Source: Nitrospira sp. (GTDB lineage: Bacteria > Nitrospirota > Nitrospiria > Nitrospirales > Nitrospiraceae). From it: a DNA stretch of 47,001 bases. The notes under the pieces were generated by a model, which made no database searches, was not told the DNA's origin, and saw only the letters and a list, made by a program, of their open reading frames with translations. Made by a program: the position numbers and the translations under genes. The stretch spans positions 1 through 47,001 of the forward strand of contig JADLEJ010000064.1 in the NCBI GenBank assembly GCA_020846195.1, in the 5' to 3' direction. This document shows, piece by piece, positions 1 to 8,997 of the stretch (within the stretch, counting starts at the first letter, position 1; each line of letters begins with the position of its first letter).

Positions 1-330
1 CAGGAGTCCGACTTCGATCGATCCTTTGAGCTTTAATGTCTTTTGGAGATTTCGGAGGATCTGATGGTACTGTTTCGCCAGATCAGCGTCAAGTTGCAGC
101 GACCGCGCCCCTCCCCGTCCGCCCTGTACAAGGACTGTGAGGTCGACGCGCCCGCGGCGGCAATGCTCCTGAATGGCTTTCTTGATGTACTCTTCGCGCG
201 CGCTCATGGTTTTCGGCAGCCGCAGGCCGGTTTCCAAAAACCGGTGGTTGACCGATCGAATTTCGGCCGTCACCTGCCCGTCCTGCCAGGCCCCTTGTCG
301 TCGTCCGAATCCGGTCATGCTGGTGATCAT
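1..330 (-). CDS. yicC: YicC family endoribonuclease, N-terminal part (runs off window)
   Basis: Reading the minus strand from the ATG at 330 gives 110 codons without a stop up to the window edge. The protein begins MITSMTGFGR and continues with EIRSVNHRFLE, which is the characteristic start of the YicC family (usually about 290 residues). YicC proteins are known as endoribonucleases in RNA turnover; nothing here adds to that. The start codon overlaps the nth stop codon as ATGA, so translation is probably coupled to nth and the two genes share a transcript. The C-terminal catalytic part lies outside the window. Plus-strand frames over this stretch are not gene-like. Family assignment is firm. 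Confidence 0.88.
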   Translation of the reverse strand, partial: MITSMTGFGRRQGAWQDGQVTAEIRSVNHRFLETGLRLPKTMSAREEYIKKAIQEHCRRGRVDLTVLVQGGRGGARSLQLDADLAKQYHQILRNLQKTLKLKGSIEVGLL

Positions 331-989
331 TGTGGGAGCTTTCCTTTCCAGTGGCACTCCGCGTAGAGCGGGCATGCGTTGCAGAGCGGCTTGCGAGCCA
401 GACAGATATAGCGCCCGTGCAGCAGCAGGCGCTGCGACACGGCGGTCCATTGAGCTTTAGGGAATTGCTGTTGGAGGTCCTGTTCGATCCGCTCGGGATT
501 GTCTGATGTGGTCAGGCCTAATCGATTGGCGACGCGTTTGACATGGGTGTCGACGACAATCGACGGTTGCCCGAAGGCCGTTCCTAGAATCACGTTCGCG
601 GTCTTGCGGCCGACTCCAGGAATGGTCGTCAATTCCTCCATGCGTTGAGGAACGGTCCCATTGAACCGTTCGGTGACGGCTTTGCCGCATCCGATCAAGT
701 GCTTGGCTTTATTCTTATAGAATCCGGTCGATTTGATCAGTGTTTCAAGTTCCTGTGGGGAGGCTGAGGCGAAGTCCTGTGGCAGGCGAAAGCGGCTGAA
801 TAGCGCCGGGGTCACTTGATTGACTCGCTGATCGGTGCATTGGGCGGAGAGAATTGTCGCGACGAGCAGTTCCCACGGCGATCGGTGGGTGAGTTCCATT
901 TCGGCTTTCGGCTGGTGCTTGAGCAGCAGCCGCGCCAGCGTGGCCGGTCTTGCTGCGACTGATGGCTGACGGCGCGAATGAGCGTTCAT
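327..989 (-). CDS. nth: Endonuclease III (DNA glycosylase/AP lyase)
   Basis: This is a base-excision repair glycosylase that removes oxidised pyrimidines and nicks AP sites. The helix-hairpin-helix with the catalytic lysine reads IPGVGRKTANVI, and the catalytic aspartate is in VVDTHVKR. The C-terminal iron-sulfur loop has the spacing C-X6-C-X2-C-X5-C (CLARKPLC, then CPLYAEC). I chose the ATG at 989 (MNAHSRR, 220 aa), close to the usual length of about 210. A longer frame reaches 1106 but would overlap hflX and add residues unlike the family. The gene starts 25 bases after the hflX stop and its own stop overlaps the yicC start, so it is part of the tsaD-hflX-nth-yicC series. Confidence 0.94.
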   Translation of the reverse strand: MNAHSRRQPSVAARPATLARLLLKHQPKAEMELTHRSPWELLVATILSAQCTDQRVNQVTPALFSRFRLPQDFASASPQELETLIKSTGFYKNKAKHLIGCGKAVTERFNGTVPQRMEELTTIPGVGRKTANVILGTAFGQPSIVVDTHVKRVANRLGLTTSDNPERIEQDLQQQFPKAQWTAVSQRLLLHGRYICLARKPLCNACPLYAECHWKGKLPQ

Positions 990-1014
990 TGACAGTGGCG
1001 CAATTCTGCCGCGG

Positions 1015-2706
1015 TTAATTGGGAGATGCAAGTGCGGGATTCGAGGCCGACCCTGGAGACATATCCGGTTCTTCGGTGCTGGCCAGTGTGTGGACGCGCG
1101 TCGCAAGATGGTCGATCAGTGGCCGTAATGTGCTGGCGTCCAACGCGCAAATGCCGATGGCCTGATAGCGGCGGCACAGGGTTTCGGCTTGTGCGGCGGG
1201 AAGCCGGTCGCATTTATTGAAGATGAGGACTTGCGGAATTTTGTCGAGATCCAACTCCTCAAGGATATCCATGACGGCTTTTATCTGGACATCGACATCG
1301 GGTGCGCTGGCATCGACGACATGCAGCAAGAGATCGGCTTCACGCAGCTCTTCCAGCGTTGTCCGGAATGCACCGACCAGTTCTTTGGGGAGGTCGCGGA
1401 TAAATCCGACCGTATCGGTTACGATGACTTCTCGGTCTTGTGGAAAGCGGAGCCTTCGGCTGGTCGTGTCCAGGGTCTCGAATAGGCGGTTTTCCGCCGA
1501 GACATGACTATTGGTGAGGATGTTCAACAATGTCGATTTTCCGGCGTTGGTATAGCCGACGAAGGAGAGGACCGGGAGTCCCTGCCGGTCCCGGCGCGCA
1601 CGCCGTTGATCTTGGTGCTTGGAGAATTGTTCGATTTCGCGTTCCAGATGGGTAATTCGATCGCGAATCTTTCGGCGATCGGTTTCCAGCTTGGTTTCTC
1701 CGGGGCCTCTCGTTCCGATTCCTCCGCCGAGGCGTGAGAGTTGTGTGCCTTGTCCAGAGAGGCGCGGGAGCAGATAGCGCAACTGCGCTAGCTCTACCTG
1801 GACCTTGCCTTCCCGGCTGTGGGCACGGCGCGCAAAAATGTCGAGGATCAGTTGGGTCCGGTCGATGATGGGGATGTCCGTCATTTCGGCAATCGCACGG
1901 GCTTGGGCTGGCGTGAGCGTTTGATCAAAGATGACCATATCCGCGCCCTTATGCAGGGTTTGTATCAGTACTTCTTTCAGTTTTCCGCTTCCTAGCAGAT
2001 ACCGTTGATGGCCGTCGGCAATCCGTTGAGCCACCTTGTCGATGACGGCAACGCCAACGGAGTCGGCAAGATCGGCGAGTTCCGTCAGCCGTTCTTCTTG
2101 TTCGGCACGGCCTTGCGATGAGGCACTGACCAGAATGGCAGACTCGCTTCCGCTCGTCACGGCATGATGTGAGAGTGCGTCCTGCAGATCCGTTTCAAGA
2201 TCTTTTATGAACTGGTCGAAGACGATGGGGCATTCCTGCAACGGCGTCGGTTTGAGGATCTCGAAGAGGCGGCCCGATTTATTCTGCGGCAGGAGATGCG
2301 CCAGATAGAGCGTTCCAGGGGTGCCCTGTTGCGACACCGAGAGGAGGCCGATCAAATCGAGCCGTAGATAGCCCAGATCGGTCAGATCTTCCTGGCTCAA
2401 AGGCCGGTCTTGCAGTTGCGTTCGAATCAGCCGCAGTCCTCGCAGTGAGCGGGGCCCCGCCCGAAACTTTGACAGCGTGGTGGGCGACAGCACCATGTCA
2501 GTCCCCACGATGATTTCCTGGACGACGCCGCGTCTGGTGAGCAGGAGCGAGATCGGACGCCGGTACTCAGCCGAGAGTTTCGCGAGCTCAGCCGCCAGCT
2601 CAAGCGAAAGGACCTCGTCGACGGCATTCCGCCGCCGATAAAGATGTTCGATCGCATCGAGTTGACTGGCACGAAGACCGATGGTTTTGCCCTGTATGTC
2701 GGGAAT
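1015..2706 (-). CDS. hflX: GTPase HflX, probable AUU start
   Basis: HflX is a ribosome-associated GTPase that splits stalled or heat-damaged ribosomes. Its N-terminal glycine-rich HflX domain contains GGGIGTRGPGETKLETDRR. The G domain has the P-loop GYTNAGKST, DTVGFIRDLP as G3 and NKCD as G4. The first ATG (2508) and a nearby GTG (2520) would cut off about 65 residues that look like a genuine HflX N-terminus (GLRASQLDAIEHLYRRR, then LAAELAKLSAEY). I read no ATG, GTG or TTG in frame between 2520 and the upstream in-frame TGA. An ATT at 2706 sits 6 bases after AAGAGG, and 14 bases separate it from the tsaD stop. I therefore place the start there, giving 563 aa. The start is inferred; the family is certain. 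Confidence 0.85.
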   Translation of the reverse strand: MPDIQGKTIGLRASQLDAIEHLYRRRNAVDEVLSLELAAELAKLSAEYRRPISLLLTRRGVVQEIIVGTDMVLSPTTLSKFRAGPRSLRGLRLIRTQLQDRPLSQEDLTDLGYLRLDLIGLLSVSQQGTPGTLYLAHLLPQNKSGRLFEILKPTPLQECPIVFDQFIKDLETDLQDALSHHAVTSGSESAILVSASSQGRAEQEERLTELADLADSVGVAVIDKVAQRIADGHQRYLLGSGKLKEVLIQTLHKGADMVIFDQTLTPAQARAIAEMTDIPIIDRTQLILDIFARRAHSREGKVQVELAQLRYLLPRLSGQGTQLSRLGGGIGTRGPGETKLETDRRKIRDRITHLEREIEQFSKHQDQRRARRDRQGLPVLSFVGYTNAGKSTLLNILTNSHVSAENRLFETLDTTSRRLRFPQDREVIVTDTVGFIRDLPKELVGAFRTTLEELREADLLLHVVDASAPDVDVQIKAVMDILEELDLDKIPQVLIFNKCDRLPAAQAETLCRRYQAIGICALDASTLRPLIDHLATRVHTLASTEEPDMSPGSASNPALASPN

Positions 2707-2720
2707 AAGCGGCCTCTTGG

Positions 2721-3809
2721 TTAGCGGGCGTGAACGGTTGTGCGATCGGTGTATGCACCAGGCCGCAGGGATGGAAGAATTTCAAGGTCGGCGGATGGCT
2801 GGTGCCCGCTCAGGAGCAACTGTCTTCCGGCCGCAGCAATCATGGCGGCATTGTCCGTACAGTAGGCCATCGGCGGCAGGGCGAGCTTAACCCCCTCGGC
2901 CTGGGCTCTTGCGGTGAGCAAAGCGCGGAGGCGTGAGTTGGCGGAGACCCCTCCGACTACTGCCAGTGCGGTCACGCCGGATGACTGAACTGCCACAAAG
3001 GCTCGATCGACCAGCACACGGACGATGGCTTCCTGATATCCCGCCGCGAGATCGGCCGATTGAGCGGCGCGTGTGGCTGCGTCCATCTCGCGAAGCCGGT
3101 AGAGCAAGGAGGTCTTCAGGCCGCTGAAGCTGAATTCCAAACTGCTTTTCTGCAAGCGAGACAGGGGGAATCGAATGGCTTTGGGATTGCCCTGGCGCGC
3201 TAAACGATCGATTGCCGGACCGCCCGGGTAGTCTAATCCGAGCATCTGCGCCCCTTTGTCGAAAGCTTCACCAGCGGCATCGTCTCTCGTGCAACCAAGT
3301 AAAATAGTGTGTCCGTCGGCGTCTCTCCTGAATAAGTGGGTGTGCCCTCCCGATACGACCAGGACAATGCAGGGAAACGGAAACGAGGGGTCTGCCAGCC
3401 AGGCGGAGGCAATATGGCCTTCAAGATGATTCACGCCGATCAGAGGGAGCGATAATCCATAGGCCAGCCCTTTGGCGTAATTGAGTCCGACCAGGAGCGC
3501 GCCAGCCAGGCCGGGTCCTTGTGTGACGGCAATGGCTCCCAAGTCATGTTTGGAAAGGCCTGCCTCGGTCAGTGCGGACTGGACAACCCGGTTAATAGTG
3601 CTCAGATGGGCGCGCGCGGCCAGTTCAGGAACGACGCCGCCGAATGGACGATGCACCGAGTCCTGCGACGACACAATGTTCGAGGTAACCGTTCCGTCGC
3701 GGTTTAGGATGGCGGCAGAGGTTTCATCGCAGGAGGATTCGATCCCGAGTATCGGGCATGGAGTCCATGGGGAAACGCGTCTGGTTTCAGCGGATAGGCT
3801 TGTCGTCAT
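2721..3809 (-). CDS. tsaD: tRNA N6-adenosine threonylcarbamoyltransferase TsaD
   Basis: TsaD transfers the threonylcarbamoyl group to A37 of ANN-decoding tRNAs, working with TsaB, TsaE and TsaC. The sequence shows the ASKHA-fold start LGIESSCDETSAAI, the metal-binding HLEGH motif and the VVSGGHTHL phosphate loop. VVGGVSANSRLR and the late CTDNAAMIA stretch are also typical. The chosen start is ATG 3809 (MTTSLSAE, 362 aa). The frame remains open to 3848, but that longer start lies immediately beside the clpC terminator and adds residues atypical of the family. It heads the closely spaced tsaD-hflX-nth-yicC run. No strong ribosome site precedes 3809. Confidence 0.93.
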   Translation of the reverse strand: MTTSLSAETRRVSPWTPCPILGIESSCDETSAAILNRDGTVTSNIVSSQDSVHRPFGGVVPELAARAHLSTINRVVQSALTEAGLSKHDLGAIAVTQGPGLAGALLVGLNYAKGLAYGLSLPLIGVNHLEGHIASAWLADPSFPFPCIVLVVSGGHTHLFRRDADGHTILLGCTRDDAAGEAFDKGAQMLGLDYPGGPAIDRLARQGNPKAIRFPLSRLQKSSLEFSFSGLKTSLLYRLREMDAATRAAQSADLAAGYQEAIVRVLVDRAFVAVQSSGVTALAVVGGVSANSRLRALLTARAQAEGVKLALPPMAYCTDNAAMIAAAGRQLLLSGHQPSADLEILPSLRPGAYTDRTTVHAR

Positions 3810-3844
3810 GAGACTGTAGAGGTACCACACTCTGTCTCTGAAAA

Positions 3845-3881
3845 GCATGCACCCCCTGCGGTCATCGACCGCAGGGGGTGC
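3845..3881 (-). terminator. Rho-independent terminator of clpC
   Basis: A perfect 15-bp inverted repeat (3849-3863 and 3867-3881) with a 3-base loop lies 49 bases past the clpC stop. On the minus strand it is followed by ATGCTTTTC, a short U-run in RNA. It separates clpC from tsaD. Confidence 0.85.
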
Positions 3882-3929
3882 AACTGAATCGCTCGCAGTC
3901 TATTGTGTGCGTCTATCCCGATGGACGGG

Positions 3930-6356
3930 TTACACGCTGGCCATCGTCTCCTGCTCGATGAAGGTTGGCGCTCCGTCACGGAGCACAACCTTGATCTTGC
4001 GGCTGTCCTTGAAACGGCCTCTGATGAGGTCGTCGGAAAGCGGATCGCCGATGGCGCGCTGAATGGTCCGGCGCATCGGGCGGGCCCCATACAGCGGTTC
4101 ATATCCTTCTTTGATCAGCCATTGCTTGACTTCGTCGTCCAGCTCGATCTCAACGCCCTTTTCCACAAGACGCGAGTTCAGCTCACGGACCAGGATATCG
4201 AGAATGATGTAGAGCTGTTCTTTCTCCAGCTGATGGAAGATCACCACTTCATCGATGCGATTCAGAAACTCAGGGCTGAAGGACCGGCGCAACTCGCCCA
4301 TCACTTCATCTTTCTTTCTTCTCGCCTGCTCCCCTTCCGTGCTCTGGAAACCGAGCGAGACGCCCTTTTGAATCATCTTTGTCCCGATATTCGAGGTCAT
4401 GATGATGACGGTGTTCTTGAAATCTACTTTACGGCCGAGGCTGTCGGTCAGGACGCCGTCGTCCAGAACCTGGAGCAGCACGTTGAAGACGTCCGGATGG
4501 GCCTTTTCGATTTCGTCGAACAGCACGACGGAATACGGGCGGCGGCGGACTTTTTCAGTCAGCTGCCCGCCCTCTTCGTAGCCGACATAACCGGGAGGGG
4601 CTCCAAAGAGCCTGGAGCTGGTGAACTTTTCTTGATATTCAGACATGTCGACGCGAATTAAGGCGTCTTCGCTGTTGAACAAGAATTCCGCCACGGTTCT
4701 GGCCAGCTCGGTTTTGCCGACGCCGGTGGGGCCCATGAAAATGAACGAGCCGATAGGCTTTTTCGCATCCTTCAAACCGGCCCGTGAGCGGCGAATGGCG
4801 CGCGACACAGCCGAGATCGCTTCATTTTGACCGATGACCCGCTTATGGAGGAAGTCCTCCATGTGCAGCAACTTGTTCGATTCTTCTTCTTCCAATTTAA
4901 AGAGCGGGATGCCGGTCATTTTCGAGACGACGTAGGCCACGTCCTCTTTTCCGATGGTCGGCTTGTTCTTCTCCTGGCTCTTTTTCCATTCCCGCTTCGA
5001 TTCGTCCAGCAGTTTGCGCAGCCGCTCTTCTTCTTCACGGTGGCGCACGGCTTCTTCGAAGTTTTGCATCGAGATGGCGAGCTCTTTGTCGCGCGAGACT
5101 TTCTTCAGTTCCTGCTCCATCGCCTTCAACTCGGATGGCAAGGCGTAGGTCTGGAGCTTGGCGCGCGAACCAGTTTCATCGATCAAGTCGATCGCTTTAT
5201 CCGGGAGGAACCGATCGGTAATGTACCGGTCGGAAAGCTTCACGGCTTCGACGATGGCATCTCCTGAAATTTCGACGCCATGGTGTTCTTCATAGCGGTC
5301 CCGGAGCCCCTGAATGATGAGCACGGCTTCATCCATGCTCGGGGGCTGGACGTGAATCGGCTGGAACCGCCGCTTGAGCGCACCGTCCTTTTCAATATGC
5401 TTTCGATACTCGTCCAAGGTGGTCGCGCCGATGCATTGGATCTCGCCGCGCGAGAGCGCAGGCTTCAGCATGTTGGAGGCGTCGATCGATCCCTCGGCTG
5501 CGCCGGCTCCGACGAGCGTGTGCAACTCATCGATGAAGATGATGATGTTGCCGGCCTGCACGATTTCCTTCATGACGACCTTCAAGCGCTCTTCAAACTG
5601 GCCGCGGTACTTGGTGCCGGCAACCAGCGAACCGAGGTCGAGAGCGATGACGCGCCGCGACAACAGATTGTCCGGCACTTCGGACTGTACGATTCGTTGG
5701 GCCAGTCCTTCGACGATGGCGGTCTTGCCGACGCCCGACTCTCCGATGAGAACCGGATTGTTCTTCGTGCGGCGGCTGAGAATCTGAAGGACGCGTTCGA
5801 TTTCATCGGCGCGGCCGATGACCGGATCCAACTGACCCTCTTGAGCCATCTGGGTCAGGTCCCGTCCGAATTCGTCGAGTGCCGGCGTATTGCTCTTTCG
5901 ATCGCGTTCGCGTGGGGCGGACTTTCTCAAGAACGTGACGGTCAACTGTCTGGCCGTCAGCAGATTAGCGCCGAGGCTGCGCAGAATCTTTCCGCCGATC
6001 CCCTCTTCTTCCCGCAAGAGACCGAGCAGAAGATGCTCGCTGCCGATATGGTTATGGCCCAACAGTCTGGCCTCTTCCACACCGTACTCGATAACTTTTT
6101 TGACGCGCGGGCTGAAGGGAATTTCCCCGAATGTCATGGTGGTGCCGCCGCCGGGAAGATTCCGCTCGATTTCGAGACGGATCTGTTCCGTGGAGAGCCC
6201 CATTTTTTTCAGGATCATCAGGGCGATACCGTCGGACTCACGGAGAATAGCGAGAACCAAGTGCTCCGTCCCGAGATAATCGTTCTGGTGCCGCTCGGCC
6301 TCTTCCCGTGCCAGGATGATGATCTTCCGGCCCTTGTCCGTGAATCGTTCGAACAT
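3930..6356 (-). CDS. clpC: ATP-dependent Clp protease ATP-binding subunit ClpC
   Basis: This is an AAA+ unfoldase that feeds substrates into the ClpP peptidase. The 808 residues show two N-terminal Clp repeats (roughly 1-145), then a first AAA module with Walker [10 protein letters not shown] and Walker [15 protein letters not shown]-like coiled-coil segment around 420-460 ([19 protein letters not shown]) marks it as ClpC rather than ClpA or ClpB. The second AAA module has GPTGVGKTE and [20 protein letters not shown] loop sits where ClpP-docking loops occur. The start has a strong AAGGAGG site 4 bases upstream. It is transcribed alone from a sigma-70 promoter at 6431-6459 and ends in a strong terminator. 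clpP is not in the window. Confidence 0.96.
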   Translation of the reverse strand: MFERFTDKGRKIIILAREEAERHQNDYLGTEHLVLAILRESDGIALMILKKMGLSTEQIRLEIERNLPGGGTTMTFGEIPFSPRVKKVIEYGVEEARLLGHNHIGSEHLLLGLLREEEGIGGKILRSLGANLLTARQLTVTFLRKSAPRERDRKSNTPALDEFGRDLTQMAQEGQLDPVIGRADEIERVLQILSRRTKNNPVLIGESGVGKTAIVEGLAQRIVQSEVPDNLLSRRVIALDLGSLVAGTKYRGQFEERLKVVMKEIVQAGNIIIFIDELHTLVGAGAAEGSIDASNMLKPALSRGEIQCIGATTLDEYRKHIEKDGALKRRFQPIHVQPPSMDEAVLIIQGLRDRYEEHHGVEISGDAIVEAVKLSDRYITDRFLPDKAIDLIDETGSRAKLQTYALPSELKAMEQELKKVSRDKELAISMQNFEEAVRHREEEERLRKLLDESKREWKKSQEKNKPTIGKEDVAYVVSKMTGIPLFKLEEEESNKLLHMEDFLHKRVIGQNEAISAVSRAIRRSRAGLKDAKKPIGSFIFMGPTGVGKTELARTVAEFLFNSEDALIRVDMSEYQEKFTSSRLFGAPPGYVGYEEGGQLTEKVRRRPYSVVLFDEIEKAHPDVFNVLLQVLDDGVLTDSLGRKVDFKNTVIIMTSNIGTKMIQKGVSLGFQSTEGEQARRKKDEVMGELRRSFSPEFLNRIDEVVIFHQLEKEQLYIILDILVRELNSRLVEKGVEIELDDEVKQWLIKEGYEPLYGARPMRRTIQRAIGDPLSDDLIRGRFKDSRKIKVVLRDGAPTFIEQETMASV

Positions 6357-6430
6357 CCTGCCTCCTTATGGTCTGATCTAATACTGTGTGCGCTATCGGT
6401 TTGTGCGAACTTATGGAAAATCTTGGCCTA

Positions 6431-6459
6431 ATTCTAACTACCGCCTTTTCGAGTGTCAA
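6431..6459 (-). promoter_or_regulatory. Sigma-70 promoter of clpC
   Basis: On the minus strand TTGACA (6454-6459) is separated by 17 bases from TAGAAT (6431-6436), about 75 bases before the clpC start. That is a near-consensus housekeeping promoter. I saw no CIRCE inverted repeat (TTAGCACTC type) near it. Confidence 0.75.
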
Positions 6460-6550
6460 GGTTGCATGCGAATCCAACAGCGATGTGAAACGACTGCGAG
6501 AATGCAGCATTGTCATCGCATTCTATCGATGTTCGCGCGTCGATGTTGCG

Positions 6551-6580
6551 TTGACAGTCCGAGAAACGTCCCGATACAAT
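6551..6580 (+). promoter_or_regulatory. Sigma-70 promoter of NAD kinase
   Basis: TTGACA (6551-6556), an 18-base spacer and TACAAT (6575-6580) precede the NAD kinase start by about 30 bases, predicting a short leader. With the clpC promoter this accounts for the 255-base divergent intergenic region 6357-6611, in which I see nothing else. Confidence 0.75.
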
Positions 6581-6611
6581 CCCGCACCTCGCATCACTCC
6601 ACCGAAGGCGC

Positions 6612-7484
6612 ATGGGTATTGCTATGCAACGTAAGAGTATCGGCATTCTCACAAAGCCAAAATTTCCTGAGGTGAAGGAAACACTGCAAAGCGTTGTCTC
6701 TTGGCTGCGGGCAAAAAATATCGTCGCGCTCTTAGATACCACCTCCGCGGCGTTGCTCGGCGAGACTGGGGGAATTCAGAAAACGCAGCTGGCCAGCCAG
6801 GCCGATGTGCTGCTGGTGTTGGGCGGTGACGGGACGATGCTGAACGCGGCGCGCCTCGCCGGCGAGCGGGGCATTCCCATTCTCGGAGTCAATATGGGCG
6901 GGCTGGGATTTCTCACCGAAGTCCGTTTGGAGCATCTGTATCCTTCGCTCGATCGAGTGTTTGCCAACGACTTTGTGGTGGATGAGCGGCTCATGCTCAA
7001 GACGCATGTGCATCGGCATGGAGAAACAGTGACGCAGGGAGCCGTTCTCAACGATGTGGTGATCGCCAAGGGGATCCTCGCGCGAATGATCGAGTTGAAA
7101 ATTGCGATTCAGGGCGAGTTCGTGACCAATCTGCGCGGGGACGGATTGATCATCAGCACCCCGACTGGATCGACGGCCTATTCCCTTTCAGCCGGAGGCC
7201 CGATCTTGGCCCCGGCAGTTCAGTCGCTGGTGCTGACGCCGATCTCTCCCCACACACTCACCCATCGTCCGTTGATTGTCCCGGCTGGAGTGGACATTGA
7301 AGTGACGTTGACCAGCAGGGACGATGGAGCGATGGCCACCATGGACGGCCAAGTAGGCGTGGCTATTTCGCAAGGCGACACGATTGAAGTCAAAGCCTCA
7401 GAGCATCGCACGCGACTGATCCGGTTTCCTGAGACGCGATATTATAGAGTGCTGCGGGAAAAGCTGAAGTGGGGAGACGGGTGA
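6612..7484 (+). CDS. nadK: NAD kinase
   Basis: NAD kinase phosphorylates NAD to NADP. The diagnostic GGDGTMLNAAR motif is near residue 75, followed by NMGGLGFLTE. The NAD-site segment DGLIISTPTGSTAYSLSAGGP is present, as is the later TPISPHTLTHRP segment. Length (290 aa) is normal. Two in-frame ATGs (6612 and 6624) are possible: the first has AAGG only 3 bases upstream, while the second (MQRKSIGIL) better matches family N-termini. It is transcribed divergently from clpC and converges on the ferredoxin reductase gene, with a GC-rich hairpin at its stop. Confidence 0.95.
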   Translation: MGIAMQRKSIGILTKPKFPEVKETLQSVVSWLRAKNIVALLDTTSAALLGETGGIQKTQLASQADVLLVLGGDGTMLNAARLAGERGIPILGVNMGGLGFLTEVRLEHLYPSLDRVFANDFVVDERLMLKTHVHRHGETVTQGAVLNDVVIAKGILARMIELKIAIQGEFVTNLRGDGLIISTPTGSTAYSLSAGGPILAPAVQSLVLTPISPHTLTHRPLIVPAGVDIEVTLTSRDDGAMATMDGQVGVAISQGDTIEVKASEHRTRLIRFPETRYYRVLREKLKWGDG

Positions 7485-7495
7485 GCCGTCTCCCC
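7471..7495. terminator. GC-rich hairpin between convergent nadK and ferredoxin reductase genes
   Basis: A perfect 10-bp stem (7471-7480 with 7486-7495) and a 5-base loop that contains the nadK stop codon. There is no clear T-run on the plus side; on the minus side only a modest T-rich stretch follows. It probably acts as a shared bidirectional terminator. Confidence 0.5.
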
Positions 7496-7505
7496 GCAAG
7501 TGAGT

Positions 7506-8864
7506 CTAGCGTGCCTGCCGCTCGATGAAGCTGAGCATCTCTTGGTTGGTGGCGTATTTGAATTCCCCGATGCAGTCTGTCGCGCCGCTATGAGTTTTTT
7601 CCGCGGCATCGAGCGCTTTCAGCCCGGCCAGATTCACCGGACGGCTCTTTCTTTCTTTCAACAGGCCGGTCAGCTTATCGGTGAAGGCTTTCGCTGAAAT
7701 CGACTGAGCGGAGCGCTTGGCGTCCAGATAGCGGGTCACTACTTCCGCGCACCATTCTCCGTCCCGCTTGGCCACGCCGACCAATCCTTCACTGGCCTTG
7801 CGCGCCCATCCTGTAAGAAACACTCCATCCACCGGCTTGCCGGTCGCTTCGTCATAGGCCTGAAAGAGGGCATCGTCAGGATCGTTGTTCGTCTTATTGG
7901 GGTTCGTGACAAAGAGTCCGTTCTTATAGGGAAGGCCCACCGTCTCATCGACCCTATCGCCCACGGCAAAGACAACGGCATCGCAGGGAAACTCGTAATA
8001 CTGCTTGAGCCCGACGGCGGCGGTGTCGGTGCCTTTGGGCTCCAACTTGTTGTCTTCCATCTCCAACCCGCGCACCCGGTTGTTGCCATCGACGAGAATG
8101 CGCTTGGGGGACGCCAGGAATTGGAATCCCATTTTCGTGCTGCTGACAGCGGGTTCGCACTTGGTGAATTCGTCCGTCAGACCTTTCAACACCTCGTCGG
8201 CGTTCTGCCCGACTGCTGTCAGGCGGTCCTTGATGCGCGCGACTTCTTTCGTAATGCCTTCGACATCCATGTTCGCGCAGACCGACCGAATTTCTTTGGG
8301 GTTGTACTTTCGTTCGAGTGGACCGCGCCGCACAATGGCAGTTACCCGCTCCACCTTCTTATAGCGAATCAACCAATGGGCGATATCGACCATGACGTCG
8401 CCTGCCCCGATGACGGCCACATGCTTTCCGACCTCGAACGGCCGGTCGCCGAATCCTGGCAAACGATTAAAGTGGTAGACCACATCTTTCGCATGGAATA
8501 CGCCTTGCGCCGAATCCCCTTCCACGCCGATCTCTTTGGTGCCTTGCGCGCCGACCGCAAACACGACCGCACTGGCGCCGAGCGCGCGAATATCGTCCAC
8601 CGTCAGATCTTTTCCCTTGCCGATGGAAACATTGCCGAAGTAATGCACGTTCGGCTGCTCTAGCATGTCCCAGTATTGCTTTTTGAGGCCGCCGCGCAGT
8701 TTCAGCTTGGCCGGGAATATCCCGTATTCCGCCAGCCCGCCGAACTTGATATCGCGGTTGAGGATGATGACGTCATGGCCAGCTTTCGCCAGCATATTGG
8801 CCGCGGCCATTCCGGCTGGTCCGGCACCGGCCACAATGATCACATGTTTATCCTGTGTGCTCAT
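7506..8864 (-). CDS. Adrenodoxin-reductase-type ferredoxin/NADP oxidoreductase
   Basis: A two-dinucleotide-domain flavoprotein of 452 aa. The FAD site is near the N-terminus (VAGAGPAGMAAANML) and the NAD(P) site is in the middle (VAVIGAGDVMVDIAHWL). The late TGWARKASEGLVGVAKRDG segment resembles the GW-K-R-G-P-T-G-V-I-G region of adrenodoxin-type ferredoxin-NADP reductases. The likely role is moving electrons between ferredoxin and NADP in the cytoplasm. The glutamate-synthase small-subunit branch is an alternative, but I see no N-terminal iron-sulfur cysteines and no gltB neighbour. The start has AGGGA upstream and a promoter-like TTGACA with an extended -10. The surrounding carbon-metabolism genes suggest a role in supplying reductant. 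Confidence 0.75.
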   Translation of the reverse strand: MSTQDKHVIIVAGAGPAGMAAANMLAKAGHDVIILNRDIKFGGLAEYGIFPAKLKLRGGLKKQYWDMLEQPNVHYFGNVSIGKGKDLTVDDIRALGASAVVFAVGAQGTKEIGVEGDSAQGVFHAKDVVYHFNRLPGFGDRPFEVGKHVAVIGAGDVMVDIAHWLIRYKKVERVTAIVRRGPLERKYNPKEIRSVCANMDVEGITKEVARIKDRLTAVGQNADEVLKGLTDEFTKCEPAVSSTKMGFQFLASPKRILVDGNNRVRGLEMEDNKLEPKGTDTAAVGLKQYYEFPCDAVVFAVGDRVDETVGLPYKNGLFVTNPNKTNNDPDDALFQAYDEATGKPVDGVFLTGWARKASEGLVGVAKRDGEWCAEVVTRYLDAKRSAQSISAKAFTDKLTGLLKERKSRPVNLAGLKALDAAEKTHSGATDCIGEFKYATNQEMLSFIERQAR

Positions 8865-8920
8865 GCAATGTTCCCTGGAAAAAATGATGAATAGTGACTA
8901 GAACCCCAACAGTTTCGCGG

Positions 8921-8950
8921 ACATTAGCATAGGAAAAATGAGGCTGTCAA
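8921..8950 (-). promoter_or_regulatory. Probable promoter of the ferredoxin reductase gene
   Basis: On the minus strand TTGACA (8945-8950), 18 bases, then an extended -10 (TGC followed by TAATGT, 8921-8926). It lies about 60 bases before the ATG at 8864. Confidence 0.5.
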
Positions 8951-8997
8951 AGTACGCCGCCAAAGCTTAGTGGCTTGCCGACGGGCTCTCACGATCC

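Noticed and set aside
3810..3848. Longer tsaD start at 3848
   Set aside because: It starts at the foot of the clpC terminator and adds 13 residues not typical of TsaD.
5280..6431. A 383-codon plus-strand frame opposite clpC
   Set aside because: It is a shadow of a conserved gene in GC-rich DNA. No motifs, and it covers the clpC promoter.
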